A stretch of DNA of 33,929 bases from Desulfovibrionales bacterium (GTDB taxonomy: Bacteria; Desulfobacterota; Desulfovibrionia; Desulfovibrionales; Desulfovibrionaceae): contig JASGMV010000045.1 of NCBI GenBank assembly GCA_030156255.1, forward strand, positions 1 through 33,929. The letters are read 5' to 3'. The position numbers were made by a program, and so were the translations under genes. Below the pieces are notes generated by a model. It was not told the origin of the DNA. It made no database searches and was given only the letters and a program-made list of their open reading frames with translations. How positions within the stretch are numbered: the first letter of the stretch is position 1; every line of letters begins with the position of its first letter. Positions 24,070 to 33,887 of the stretch are shown piece after piece.

Positions 24070-24933
24070 ATGTTGCTCGTGGGCGAAGCCGAGTCCGGGC
24101 AAAAGCTCCTGCAATATTTGCAACGCAGATTTCCGAACGTCCCCCAGTCGGCGCTGATGCGCCTGATCCGAACGGGCCAGGTTCGCGTGGACGGCGGCAG
24201 GCCGAAGCCCTTTCAACGGCTGGCGACGGGCCAGGCGGTCCGCATTCCTCCCCGGCTTCAAAACGAGACGGCGCAGGATTTCCCTGCGCCCGACGCCGGC
24301 CCGGCTTTGGAAGTGGTCCATGAGACCGACGACGTCCTGGTCGTCGCCAAGCCGGCCGGCCTGCCCGCCCACGGCGGGGAAGGCCACGCCGATTCGGCCG
24401 TGGCCCGGGTCCGCGCCATGCGGCCGGGACCCTTCGCCGCCACGCCCGTCCATCGTTTGGATAAATCCACCTCCGGGTTGCTGGTTTTCGCCAAGAGCTA
24501 CAAGGCGATGCGCGAGCTTCAGGAGGCGTTCAAATCCGGCGCGGCGGATAAGCGCTACCTTGCCTGGGCCGCTGGCCGCTGGCTCCACGACGGGCCGGTC
24601 GAACTGCGGGACATTCTTTTTTCGGACGGCCCCCCGGGCCGCCAACTGGTGCGGGCCGCGCCGGAGGGGGCTTCCGGCCGGGAGGCTCTGTGCGTCGTTT
24701 CACCCGTGCGGCGGGAGGAGCGGGCCAGCCTGCTGGAGGTGCGCCTGATCACGGGACGCAAGCATCAAATCCGGGTCCAGCTGGCCTCGAGGGGGCATCC
24801 GGTGATGGGGGACCGCAAGTATGGAGGACCGCCCTGCCCGCAGGGATTGTTGCTCCACGCCTGGCGGATCACCCTGCCTGGCGGCGTCCGGCTGCGTCTG
24901 GCGCCGGACTGGCGGGATCCTTTCAAGCCCTGA
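24070..24933 (+). CDS. RluA-family RNA pseudouridine synthase
   Basis: A 287-residue enzyme that converts uridine to pseudouridine in rRNA or tRNA. An N-terminal S4 RNA-binding domain (about residues 1-65; ALMRLIRTGQVRVDGGRPKPF) precedes the catalytic domain (about 75-280), with the motif VHRLDKSTSGLLVF carrying the nucleophilic Asp. Further conserved stretches are LEVRLITGRKHQIRVQLASRGHPVMGDRKYGG and the C-terminal LLLHAWRI. The S4 domain fits RluC or RluD classes; the target position is not assigned. I start at ATG 24070, where AAGGGGG lies just upstream; a TTG at 24034 would overlap the trpS stop. It is likely co-transcribed with trpS. Confidence 0.92.
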   Translation: MLLVGEAESGQKLLQYLQRRFPNVPQSALMRLIRTGQVRVDGGRPKPFQRLATGQAVRIPPRLQNETAQDFPAPDAGPALEVVHETDDVLVVAKPAGLPAHGGEGHADSAVARVRAMRPGPFAATPVHRLDKSTSGLLVFAKSYKAMRELQEAFKSGAADKRYLAWAAGRWLHDGPVELRDILFSDGPPGRQLVRAAPEGASGREALCVVSPVRREERASLLEVRLITGRKHQIRVQLASRGHPVMGDRKYGGPPCPQGLLLHAWRITLPGGVRLRLAPDWRDPFKP

Positions 24934-25031
24934 GGGCGGCGCGGTTCGTGGAGCTCCGCAACGCGTTGCAGTTGCCCGCGGTTCATGTTTGGGGTAATTG
25001 ACAACCCCTAATGAAGCGGAAGGAGTTTTCC

Positions 25032-25886
25032 ATGAAAATGCGCGTTCTTTCGATTGTTGCGATTCTGTTGTTGTTCTCCGGCTGCGCCGAATGGCGGGAG
25101 CCGCCGCATCCAGGCAACACTCCAGGGGGGCTGGAGCAATCGGCCTCAGGTCCGACCACAGCCGCGGCGCCTTCCCGGGAGGCCGTCCGCCAGGAGGTGG
25201 AGGCCGTGCTGCGCGAGAATCCGCAGATGCTCTTGGACGTATTGTCCGAACACAAGATCGAGCTTTTCGACATCGTGAACGCCGGGGTGAAGGCCAAACG
25301 CGAGCAGGCCGAGAATAAACAGCTGGAGATTTCGCTGGCCAACCCGAAGCAACCGGCCATCAATCCGGAGCGGCCCCACATAGGATCCAAGGATGCTCCT
25401 GTCGTGGTGGTGGAGTATTCGGACTTTCTGTGTCCTTTCTGCAGCCGCGGCGCTCAGACCCTCCAGAGGTTTCAGCAAGAGCATCCGGACGAACTGGTCG
25501 TCTACTTCAAGCATATGCCGCTCCACGAGAACTCCATGCCGCCGGCCATTTATTTCGAAGCGTTGGGCAAGCAAAATCCGGAGCTGGCCTGGAAGTTCTA
25601 TGACTTGGCCTTCCAGCACGCCCAGGACATCGCCAAAGGCGGCGAAGCCTACGTGAAGACGCTGGCCTCCCAGATTCCGGGCGTGAATATGGTTCGACTT
25701 GAGAAGGACGTGCAGAGTGAAGAGATTCTGAACGCCATTTCCCAGGACACCGAAGAGGCCGGCAAGTTCGGCATCCAGGGCACGCCGCATTTCCTGGTGG
25801 GCGGCGTCGATATAGCCGGCGCGCAGCCTCTTTCCCAGTTCGACAAGGTGCTTCAGTTGGTGACGGCCAAGAAGGCGGAGAAGTAG
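25032..25886 (+). CDS. DsbA-family thiol oxidoreductase lipoprotein
   Basis: A 284-residue exported protein. The N-terminus is a lipoprotein signal with hydrophobic core (LSIVAILLL) and lipobox FSGC (C18), so it is likely membrane-anchored and periplasmic. A Pro/Gly-rich linker (about 25-45) and a helical segment (about 50-100) precede the thioredoxin fold with active site CPFC in YSDFLCPFCSRG and the cis-Pro loop GTPHFLVGG. This is the DsbA/disulfide-interchange group (with Com1/BdbD-like members). The ATG at 25032 has AAGGAG at 6 bases; the upstream ATG (25011) would lie before that site. It is followed by a DUF523 gene 16 bases later. Confidence 0.9.
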   Translation: MKMRVLSIVAILLLFSGCAEWREPPHPGNTPGGLEQSASGPTTAAAPSREAVRQEVEAVLRENPQMLLDVLSEHKIELFDIVNAGVKAKREQAENKQLEISLANPKQPAINPERPHIGSKDAPVVVVEYSDFLCPFCSRGAQTLQRFQQEHPDELVVYFKHMPLHENSMPPAIYFEALGKQNPELAWKFYDLAFQHAQDIAKGGEAYVKTLASQIPGVNMVRLEKDVQSEEILNAISQDTEEAGKFGIQGTPHFLVGGVDIAGAQPLSQFDKVLQLVTAKKAEK

Positions 25887-25902
25887 CTTGGCGGAGCAGG
25901 CG

Positions 25903-26310
25903 ATGGTCGTTGTCAGCGCCTGTCTGGCCGGCGTCGGGTGCCGCTACGACGCCGTCCCCTGCCCGGAGCCCGAGGTCTTGGCCCTGCTGGAGCAGGGCCG
26001 GGCGTTGCCCGTGTGCCCGGAGCAGTTGGGGGGCCTGCCGACCCCGCGGGAGTGCATCGAGATTCTCGGCGGGCGGGTGCGGGCCCGTTCCGGAGCGGAC
26101 GTGACCGAGGCCGTGTTTCGCGGCGCCCGGGAAGCGTTGCGGCTGGCGCAGATGTCCGGCTGCCGGCGGGCGCTGCTCAAGACGCGCTCCCCCACCTGCG
26201 GCGTGGGCCGGATTTACGACGGAACCTTCACTGGCGTGATGATTCCCGGCAACGGCGTTTTCGCCCAAATGTGTCTGGACGCCGGGCTTGAGGTGGCGGC
26301 GAGAGGGTAG
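25903..26310 (+). CDS. DUF523-family protein
   Basis: A 135-residue cytoplasmic protein of the DUF523 family: VSACLAGVGCRYDAV at the start, VCPEQLGGLPTPRECIEI, then LLKTRSPTCGVGRIYDGTF with the conserved Cys. Function unknown. Cysteines C9 and C15 (CLAGVGC), C40 and C51 (CPEQ-x7-C region) and one more in the SPTCGVG motif suggest metal or Fe-S binding, which is a guess. I prefer the ATG at 25903, with GGAG 6 bases upstream, over a TTG at 25888. It lies close behind the DsbA-like gene. Confidence 0.82.
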   Translation: MVVVSACLAGVGCRYDAVPCPEPEVLALLEQGRALPVCPEQLGGLPTPRECIEILGGRVRARSGADVTEAVFRGAREALRLAQMSGCRRALLKTRSPTCGVGRIYDGTFTGVMIPGNGVFAQMCLDAGLEVAARG

Positions 26311-26370
26311 CGGCCCTTGCCGTGTTTCTTTCGCCTTCCAAAACCAACCTTACCTTGGGGAGGAGCGGCT

Positions 26371-26763
26371 ATGGCGATCGTTGGCCTGTCTTCCACTATT
26401 GTCACGGATAAGATTGTCCAGTGCCGCGATTTCTATGTCGAAGTTTTCGGAGGCCGGGTGGAGTTCGACTGCGGGTGGTACGCCAGCGTCGTTCTGGCCG
26501 AAGGAGCCTGCGTGCACTTCATGGCGCCGCGGGGACCGGACGCCCGGCCCTATCCGGGCGATGGACTCGTTTACAATCTGCGCGTGGACGACGTGGACGC
26601 CGAGCATGAACGCATCGTCGGTATTGGTCTGCCGATTGTTTCTCCGTTGCAGGACAATCCCTGGGGCGACCGCAGCTTCGCCATCCAGGACCCTGCGGGC
26701 GTGACACTCTACGTCTATACGGAGATCGAACCCAACGAAGAATTTCAGTCTTATTTCAAATAG
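26371..26763 (+). CDS. VOC-superfamily (glyoxalase/bleomycin-resistance) protein
   Basis: A 130-residue single-domain VOC protein. It shows STIVTDKIVQCRDFYVEVFGGRVEFDCGW at the start and FAIQDPAGVTLYVYTEI at the end, the typical beta-alpha-beta module pair. Members bind metals and act on or sequester small molecules; the substrate cannot be inferred. The His/Glu metal positions are only partly conserved to the eye. GGGGAGGAG precedes the ATG at 26371, which decides against the longer frame from 26317. It converges on the amino-acid-binding protein gene. Confidence 0.85.
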   Translation: MAIVGLSSTIVTDKIVQCRDFYVEVFGGRVEFDCGWYASVVLAEGACVHFMAPRGPDARPYPGDGLVYNLRVDDVDAEHERIVGIGLPIVSPLQDNPWGDRSFAIQDPAGVTLYVYTEIEPNEEFQSYFK

Positions 26764-26822
26764 GCGTCGCTACACGTTCGAGCATCTATCGCGGCAAGGA
26801 GTTGTGAGTAAATCCTTACCGC

Positions 26823-26836
26823 GCAGGTTAACCTGC
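26823..26836. repeat. 14-bp perfect palindrome between convergent genes
   Basis: GCAGGTTAACCTGC directly abuts the stop codon of the binding-protein gene. There is no T-run on either strand. It could serve as a transcript-end structure for either gene. Confidence 0.5.
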
Positions 26837-27615
26837 TTAGTGCGGCGTCAGCATCATGTCGCCGAACCATTTGCGGAAGATTTTGTTGTACTCCCCGCCT
26901 TCCATCAACTCCAAGAGCGCGATGGACGCCTGTTTCCTCAGCGTGCTCCCCAGAGGGAATGCGAAGCCGTAGAAGTGCGGCCGGTACACGGGGCCCACGA
27001 CTTTGAGCGTTCCTTCGCTTTTGGTCCGGATGTAGTACAGGACCATGGGCAAATCCAGCAACGCCGCTTCGGCCCGGCCGTAGCGCACGGCGTCCAGGGT
27101 TTGTTCGAGTCCGGGATAGAGCTTGATCCTCCCGCTTCCGTAGGAGCCTGCGTTGCCCGCGCCGTAGGAGCGGTTGAGGCTGTCCAGCAATTGCGCGCTG
27201 GTGGAGCCTTCCACCGTAGCCGTCGCCTTGCCGCGCAGGTCCTTGATGGTCTTGATGCTTTCATTGTCCGTGCGCACGGCGATAATGAGCCCCGATTCGA
27301 AGTAGGGCTGCGAAAAGTCCACGATCTTTTCCCGTTGGCTGGTGATGGACAGCGCGCCGATGGCCGCGTCCAGTTCGCCGTTGCGCAAGGCGGGGATGAG
27401 ATGGTCGAAATCCATGGGTTTGAGGGTGTAATCGAGGCCCATTTTATCGGCCATGGCCTTCCAGAGGTCCACATCGAAACCGGCGACGGCCCCATCCAGT
27501 TCGAAATTCATGGGCGCCGCATTCTTGGCGCAGCCCACGGTGATGTTTTGGGCCATGGCCGGAAGGTTGGCCAGGCTCAGCGCCAGCGTCGCCAGAAAAC
27601 CGATGATCCATGGTC

Positions 27616-27619
<4 letters not shown>
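26837..27619 (-). CDS. Periplasmic amino-acid-binding protein (SBP family 3)
   Basis: A 260-residue exported solute-binding protein. Residues 1-24 are a signal peptide (IIGFLATLALSLANLPAMAQ). The mature chain shows ITVGCAKNAAPMNFELDGAVAGFDVDLWKAMADKMGLDYTLKPMDFDHLIPALRNGELDAAIGALSIT, the hallmark of polar-amino-acid ABC transport binding proteins. Here no permease or ATPase gene lies nearby. AAGGAG precedes the ATG, and the ATG overlaps the TGA of the upstream symporter gene (ATGA), so the two are translationally coupled. Ligand unknown. Confidence 0.9.
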
Positions 27620-29076
<1,457 letters not shown>

Positions 29077-29133
29077 GCATGCTCCTTGTTGGCGGTGGGG
29101 AGGGAGAGAAGGGCGGGCTGGATTTTCGCCTCT

Positions 29134-29163
29134 ACCGTATACGAAACGGTACAGTACTGTCCA
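29134..29163 (-). promoter_or_regulatory. Candidate promoter with overlapping operator-like palindromes for the symporter operon
   Basis: On the minus strand TGGACA (29158-29163), 16 bases, then TATACG (29136-29141). Two dyads cover it: the perfect palindrome ACAGTACTGT (29151-29160), which straddles the -35, and ACCGT/ACGGT around a GTATAC core (29134-29150) covering the -10. This is the layout of a repressor site; the regulator is unknown. Confidence 0.5.
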
Positions 29164-29298
29164 GGAAGCTGGGATTCGAACTGGATGCGACGGAATTTTT
29201 TTTCTTCGGTAAAAAAGACAAAAGAGGGTTCCTCCCCCGGCCGAGAGGCGTTATGGTCGCCGTGAGCCACCCCGTGATCTCTTGCAAAGGAGCGCCAT

Positions 29299-29922
29299 AT
29301 GAGCACGAGCGTCAAGGAGGCCATCGCCGCGCGCCACAGCGTGCGCGCCTTCGCCCGACAGCCGTTGTCCAAGGATGAAATCAGGGAGCTTTTGGAGGCG
29401 GCCCGCAACGCCCCGTCGAGCCTCAACAGCCAGCCGTGGAGATTCAAGGTCGTCACGGACCCGGAGGACCTGGCTTGGTTCGGAACCAGCGATGCCAGCA
29501 AGAAACAGGCTTGGCTGGCCAATGCCGGCGCTATTTTCATCTGCTGCGCCGACCTGGAGCACTACGTAAAGGATTCCCAGTCCGCGGCCTTCTTTTATAG
29601 AAGCAACAATATTCTTCAAGGCGAGCCGTTGAAGGGCGTCGAGGCGTATGTGCAGAAAGCCGCTGACGATGACGAAGCGGCCAAGTTCGGCGCTTGCGCC
29701 ATGAACGTGAGCATCGCCGTGTCGTTCATGATGTTGCGGGCCGTGGAGTTGGGGCTCGGAACGTGCTGGGTGGGCATGTTCAACGAGGCGAACGTCAAGG
29801 CGCGTTTCGGTCTGCCCATGGGTTGCCGGGTCGTGAACATTCTTGCCGCGGGGCGGCCGGACGAGGCGACCGTGTTCCCCCGCAAGCGCAAAAGCCTCGA
29901 GGAAATTGTGATCGCCGACTGA
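29299..29922 (+). CDS. Nitroreductase-family FMN oxidoreductase
   Basis: A 207-residue flavoprotein. The FMN-binding N-terminus is IAARHSVRAFARQPLSKDEIRELLEAARNAPSSLNSQPWRF; GTCWVG (GLGTCWVGMF) and the C-terminal segment NILAAGRPDEATVFPRKRKSLEEIV complete the family. It reduces nitro groups, quinones or related compounds with NAD(P)H; the natural substrate is unknown. AAGGAG precedes the ATG. It diverges from the symporter gene and is followed after 111 bases by dinB. Confidence 0.92.
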   Translation: MSTSVKEAIAARHSVRAFARQPLSKDEIRELLEAARNAPSSLNSQPWRFKVVTDPEDLAWFGTSDASKKQAWLANAGAIFICCADLEHYVKDSQSAAFFYRSNNILQGEPLKGVEAYVQKAADDDEAAKFGACAMNVSIAVSFMMLRAVELGLGTCWVGMFNEANVKARFGLPMGCRVVNILAAGRPDEATVFPRKRKSLEEIVIAD

Positions 29923-30033
29923 CGGCTTCGGCCGCCCGTTCGCAGGCGGGGCCGCGGACGGCGTCTGCTGCGCTTCGAAGCCGCTGGCGACTCGGCTCTT
30001 GCGGGAGGGAAGGCAAGGGGGCATACTTAGGCT

Positions 30034-31206
30034 ATGGGCCCCCAAGGCGAGAACCCGGCCAGGCGGGTTATCCACTTGGACATGGACGCCTTTTTCGCGT
30101 CCATCGAGCAGTTGGACTTCCCCGAATACCGGGGCAGGCCTTTGGCCGTGGGCGACAATCCCCGAGGGGTGGTCTCTGCGGCCTCCTATGAAATCAGAAG
30201 ATACGGCGTTCATTCGGCCATGTCCGTGGCGCAGGCCAGGCGCCTGTGCCCGCATGGAATCTTCACGCCGGTGCGCGGCTGGCGTTACCGGGAGGTTTCC
30301 CGGGAGGTCATGGCCGTGCTGCGGGATTTTACGCCGATTTGCGAACAGGCCTCGGTGGACGAGGCCTACCTGGACGTCACCGGCCTGGAGCGGTTGGCCG
30401 GGCCGCCCGAAGCCATGGGCCGGGAGCTGAAGCGGCGCATCAAGGAGCGCACCGGCTTGACAGCCTCCGTGGGCGTGGCGCCCAACAAACTGGTGGCCAA
30501 GATCGCCTCGGATTTCGACAAGCCGGACGGGCTGACCGTTGTAGCGCCGGAGGCGGTGCTGGCCTTCATGGCCGCGCTGCCGCTGGAGAAGATTCCGGGC
30601 GTGGGCAGGCGGACTCTCCCCAGGCTCCACATGCTCGGGTTGCGCACGGGCGCGGACGTGCAGCGCTGCTCCCGGCAATTCCTGGAGCAGCAGTTCGGGG
30701 AGTTCGGGGGGCAACTTTTTGAGCGCGCCAGAGGCGTTCACCATCGGCCCGTCGAGGCTTCCTCCAGCCGACCCAAGTCCATCAGTGCGGAGAACACCTT
30801 CGAGCGCGATACGGATGATCTGGAGGACCTGGTTCGGTGGCTGCTGCGGCAGTCGGACCGGGTGGCTTCGGAGCTGCGCCAAGAGGAATGCCTGGGCCGC
30901 ACCGTGACGCTCAAGCTCAAGTTCTCGAATTTTCAACAAATCACTCGCAGCCAGACCCTGTCGGAACCCGTCAACACCACCCGCAGAATTTATGAAACCG
31001 CGGCGGGGCTGTTGCGGGCGGAGTCGCTGGGCTGGCCCGTCCGGCTTATCGGGGTGGGGGTGTCCAATCTGGTGTTCGGCGGCCGGCAGCTCTCGCTTCT
31101 CGACAGCGAAGACGAGCGCTCGGAGAAACTGGAGCGGGCTGTGGACGGGCTGCGGGAAAAATTCGGCAAGCAGTGCATCCTGCGGGCCGACCTGCTGGAG
31201 AAGTGA
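30034..31206 (+). CDS. dinB: DNA polymerase IV (Y-family translesion polymerase)
   Basis: A 390-residue error-prone polymerase. The catalytic acidic residues are seen in HLDMDAFFASIEQ (D16 region) and SVDEAYLD (near 108-115). Further motifs are the finger segment VVSAASYEIRRYGVHSAM, the thumb HhH segment IPGVGRRTLPRLHMLGLRT and a little-finger domain (about 240-345). QLSLLD near residue 352 matches the sliding-clamp-binding motif. The ATG at 30034 has only a weak ribosome-binding site. No LexA box was recognised upstream. Its stop TGA overlaps the ATG of cbiD by one base, so both are read from one transcript. Confidence 0.95.
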   Translation: MGPQGENPARRVIHLDMDAFFASIEQLDFPEYRGRPLAVGDNPRGVVSAASYEIRRYGVHSAMSVAQARRLCPHGIFTPVRGWRYREVSREVMAVLRDFTPICEQASVDEAYLDVTGLERLAGPPEAMGRELKRRIKERTGLTASVGVAPNKLVAKIASDFDKPDGLTVVAPEAVLAFMAALPLEKIPGVGRRTLPRLHMLGLRTGADVQRCSRQFLEQQFGEFGGQLFERARGVHHRPVEASSSRPKSISAENTFERDTDDLEDLVRWLLRQSDRVASELRQEECLGRTVTLKLKFSNFQQITRSQTLSEPVNTTRRIYETAAGLLRAESLGWPVRLIGVGVSNLVFGGRQLSLLDSEDERSEKLERAVDGLREKFGKQCILRADLLEK

Positions 31207-32318
31207 TGGACCGGGGCGGACGCAAAGGCTCGATGCTGCGCGAGGGATTCTCCACCGGCGCTTCGGCGGCGGCCGCGGCGGCCGCCGCCCTGGAATTTTT
31301 GCTCGGCGGAAAAGCGCCTTCCGGCGTCGAGATTCCGCTGCTGGGGCCGGGCCGGCTGTGCATCCTTGTGGAGCGGTGCGCCGCGGAGCAGGACGGCGCC
31401 CGGGCCGTTGTGGTCAAGGACGCGGGCGACGATCCCGACGCCACCCACGGGGCGGCGATCAACGCTCTGGTCCGTTTCTCGCCGCGAGCCGGCGTTCGGG
31501 ATACCTTGATCGACGGAGGGCGGGGCGTCGGCCGCGTCACCTTGCCGGGCCTGCCCGCGGCCGTGGGCGAGGCGGCCATCAATCCCGGACCCCGGGAGCA
31601 GATTCGTCGGGCCGTGGCCGAGGTGTTGGCGCGCCACGGGGCGCAGGGCGAGGTCCGCGTGCTCGTGGAGGTGGAAAACGGCGAAGAAATCGCCCGCAAG
31701 ACTCTGAATCCGCGGCTTGGAATCGTGGGCGGCGTCAGCATTCTGGGGACGACCGGGGTGGTCCGGCCGCTCAGCCACGACGCCTGGAAGGCGAGCGTGG
31801 TCCAGTCGCTGAACGTGGCCGAGGCGCTGGGCCTGCCGGAAGTCTGTCTGGCCACGGGACGGCGAAGCGAGCGGATGTATTTGGACCACAGGCCGGACGT
31901 CCCGGAGCAGGGCGCCGTTCAGGCCGGGGACTATTTCGCCTTTTCTTTGCGCGCCGCGGCCGAGGCGTCGTTCTCCACGGTCTGGTGGTCGGTGTTTTTC
32001 GGCAAGTTCATCAAACAGGCCGTGGGGTTGGAGAGCACGCACGCCAAGGACGGCGGCCTGGATATGGGATGGCTGGAGACCCTGTGCCGGGAGGCGAGAA
32101 TCGACGGTGCAACCCGTCTCCGCGTCGAAGAAGCCAACACCGCGGCGCAGGCTCTGGAGATGTTGCGGCCGGCGCCGGAGTTCGGCCGCTTGCTGCAATT
32201 GATCGCGGATCGATGGATTCAATCGGCCAGATCGTTCGCCGGAGCAACGCCGGGGCTCGGTCTGCTGGTGTTCGATTTCAACGGGGCCGTGTTGGTGGAA
32301 AGAAGCTGGACGCCTTGA
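31206..32318 (+). CDS. cbiD: Cobalt-precorrin-5B (C1)-methyltransferase
   Basis: A 370-residue enzyme of the anaerobic cobalamin pathway that methylates C1 of cobalt-precorrin-5B. The family start LREGFSTGASAAAAAAAAL is clear, followed by VVKDAGDDPDATHGA (the CbiD signature), LPGLPAAVGEAAINPGPREQI, the glycine-rich GIVGGVSILGTTGVVRPLSHDAW and KFIKQAVGLESTHAKDGGLDM. The ATG at 31206 shares a base with the dinB stop and has GGAGAAG before it; a longer frame from 31173 is inside dinB. It is separated from other cbi genes in this window. The coupling to dinB is odd but seen directly. Confidence 0.94.
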   Translation: MDRGGRKGSMLREGFSTGASAAAAAAAALEFLLGGKAPSGVEIPLLGPGRLCILVERCAAEQDGARAVVVKDAGDDPDATHGAAINALVRFSPRAGVRDTLIDGGRGVGRVTLPGLPAAVGEAAINPGPREQIRRAVAEVLARHGAQGEVRVLVEVENGEEIARKTLNPRLGIVGGVSILGTTGVVRPLSHDAWKASVVQSLNVAEALGLPEVCLATGRRSERMYLDHRPDVPEQGAVQAGDYFAFSLRAAAEASFSTVWWSVFFGKFIKQAVGLESTHAKDGGLDMGWLETLCREARIDGATRLRVEEANTAAQALEMLRPAPEFGRLLQLIADRWIQSARSFAGATPGLGLLVFDFNGAVLVERSWTP

Positions 32319-32345
32319 CGAGGCCTGTAAGCACGGGAGCGCGCC

Positions 32346-33866
32346 ATGGAAGTCGAAAGAGTTCTGCTGACAGGGGCTACGGGGTATGTCGGAGGCCGTC
32401 TCGCGCCTTTGTTGCTCGATTCAGGCTATCGGGTGCGCGCGGCGGGGCGTTCGGTGGAGAAAATCAGGGCCAGGCCTTGGGGGGCGCATCCGAGGCTGGA
32501 AATCGTACGGGCTGACGCGCAAGACCCGGAATCCCTTTTCCGGGCGTCGATGGGGTGCCAGGCCGTCTACTATCTGGTTCATTCCATGACGTCCAAGGGC
32601 GAAAGCTATACGGAACTGGACCGGATCGCGGCCGGAAACATGGCCCGGGCGGCTTCCCGCGCCGGCGCGCAACAGATCATCTACCTGGGCGGATTGGGTT
32701 GCCCGCGAGACGCCCTGAGCCCTCATCTGAATTCCCGGGCCGAAGTGGCGGGCATCCTGTCTTCGGGCTCCGTTCCGGCCACCGTGCTTCGCTCGGCCAT
32801 GATCATGGGCTCGGGCTCGGCCTCTTTCGAGATTCTCAGGTACATCGTGGACCGGCTACCGGTCATCCTGGCGCCCAAATGGGTTCACACGCGCTGCCAA
32901 CCCATCGCCATCCGCAACGTACTCGTCTACCTGCTGGAGTGCCTGGGCAAAGAGCAATGCCGGGGGCGTTCGTTCGATATCGGGGGACCCGATATTTTGA
33001 CCTACGCCGAGCTGTGCGGCATTTATGCGCAGGAGGCGGGCTTGAAGAAGCGGGTCATCCTCCACACGCCCTGGCTCTCGCCTTCCTTGTCCGCCTATCT
33101 GGTCAGCCTGCTCACGCCTGTTCCTGCGTCCCTGGTGCGGGCTTTGGTGGAAGGCCTGCGCAATGAGGTGGTGGCCAAAGAAAACTCCATCCAGGAAATT
33201 ATCCCGCAGAAGCTTATGCGTTGCCGCACGGCCGTGCGCCGGGCCTTGGGAAAGTTGAGCCAGGGGACGACCGAAACCTGCTGCCACGACGCCGGCCCCT
33301 GCGCCTATCCCGAGGCCGTTGTAAGCGGCGACCCCCATTATGCGGGCGGCGCCGTGCTCACCTGCGGTTATCGAATCCAGCTCGCCGCGCCCCAGGAGGA
33401 GGTCTGGACGAGGATTCGCCGCATCGGCGGCGCCACGGGTTGGTATTTCGGGGACGGTTTGTGGCGGCTTCGCGGACTGCTGGACAAGGTCGTCGGCGGA
33501 CCGGGCCTGCGCCGCGGCCGCAGGGACCCGGAACGTCTCCGGATCGGCGATGTTCTGGATTTTTGGCGGGTCATCCAAGTCAAGGAGCCGAGCCGGCTGC
33601 TTCTTTTGGCCGAGTTTCGGGTCGGCGGACAGGCCTTGCTCGAATTTCACCTCTGGAGCCCGGCGCCGGACAGATGCGAACTTTCCATGTTGGCCTATTT
33701 CATCCCCAAGGGGCTTGGCGGCCTCCTGTACTGGTACAGCGTCTACCCCCTCCACGCGCCCGTCTTTCGCGGCATGCTCACGCGCATCGCCCGGGATTGC
33801 CGGGCGGATGTCCTGTCCGGCCCGGAAAAGTTCACCCTCCGGCGCGGGGCGAAGATCAGTCCTTGA
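32346..33866 (+). CDS. NAD(P)-binding SDR/NmrA-type protein with DUF2867 C-terminal domain
   Basis: A 506-residue two-domain protein. The N-terminal extended Rossmann domain (about residues 1-300) has the dinucleotide motif LLTGATGYVGGRL and YYLVHSM and IIYLGGLG segments of the atypical SDR (NmrA-like) class, resembling complex-I-assembly NDUFA9/Ycf39 relatives. The C-terminal part (about 340-495) fits DUF2867 (TGWYFGDGLWRLRGLLDKVVGG, LEFHLWSPA, YWYSVYPLHAPVF). The Tyr of YTELDRI may be the catalytic residue; this is unsure. Function unknown. The start has a weak GAGCG. It follows cbiD by 27 bases and may be in the same operon. A hairpin repeat follows the stop. Confidence 0.88.
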   Translation: MEVERVLLTGATGYVGGRLAPLLLDSGYRVRAAGRSVEKIRARPWGAHPRLEIVRADAQDPESLFRASMGCQAVYYLVHSMTSKGESYTELDRIAAGNMARAASRAGAQQIIYLGGLGCPRDALSPHLNSRAEVAGILSSGSVPATVLRSAMIMGSGSASFEILRYIVDRLPVILAPKWVHTRCQPIAIRNVLVYLLECLGKEQCRGRSFDIGGPDILTYAELCGIYAQEAGLKKRVILHTPWLSPSLSAYLVSLLTPVPASLVRALVEGLRNEVVAKENSIQEIIPQKLMRCRTAVRRALGKLSQGTTETCCHDAGPCAYPEAVVSGDPHYAGGAVLTCGYRIQLAAPQEEVWTRIRRIGGATGWYFGDGLWRLRGLLDKVVGGPGLRRGRRDPERLRIGDVLDFWRVIQVKEPSRLLLLAEFRVGGQALLEFHLWSPAPDRCELSMLAYFIPKGLGGLLYWYSVYPLHAPVFRGMLTRIARDCRADVLSGPEKFTLRRGAKISP

Positions 33867-33887
33867 TTGATTTGGGGCTGGTGAGGG

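Noticed and set aside
26823-26836. GCAGGTTAACCTGC as an intrinsic terminator
   Set aside because: No T-run on either strand; kept only as a palindrome.
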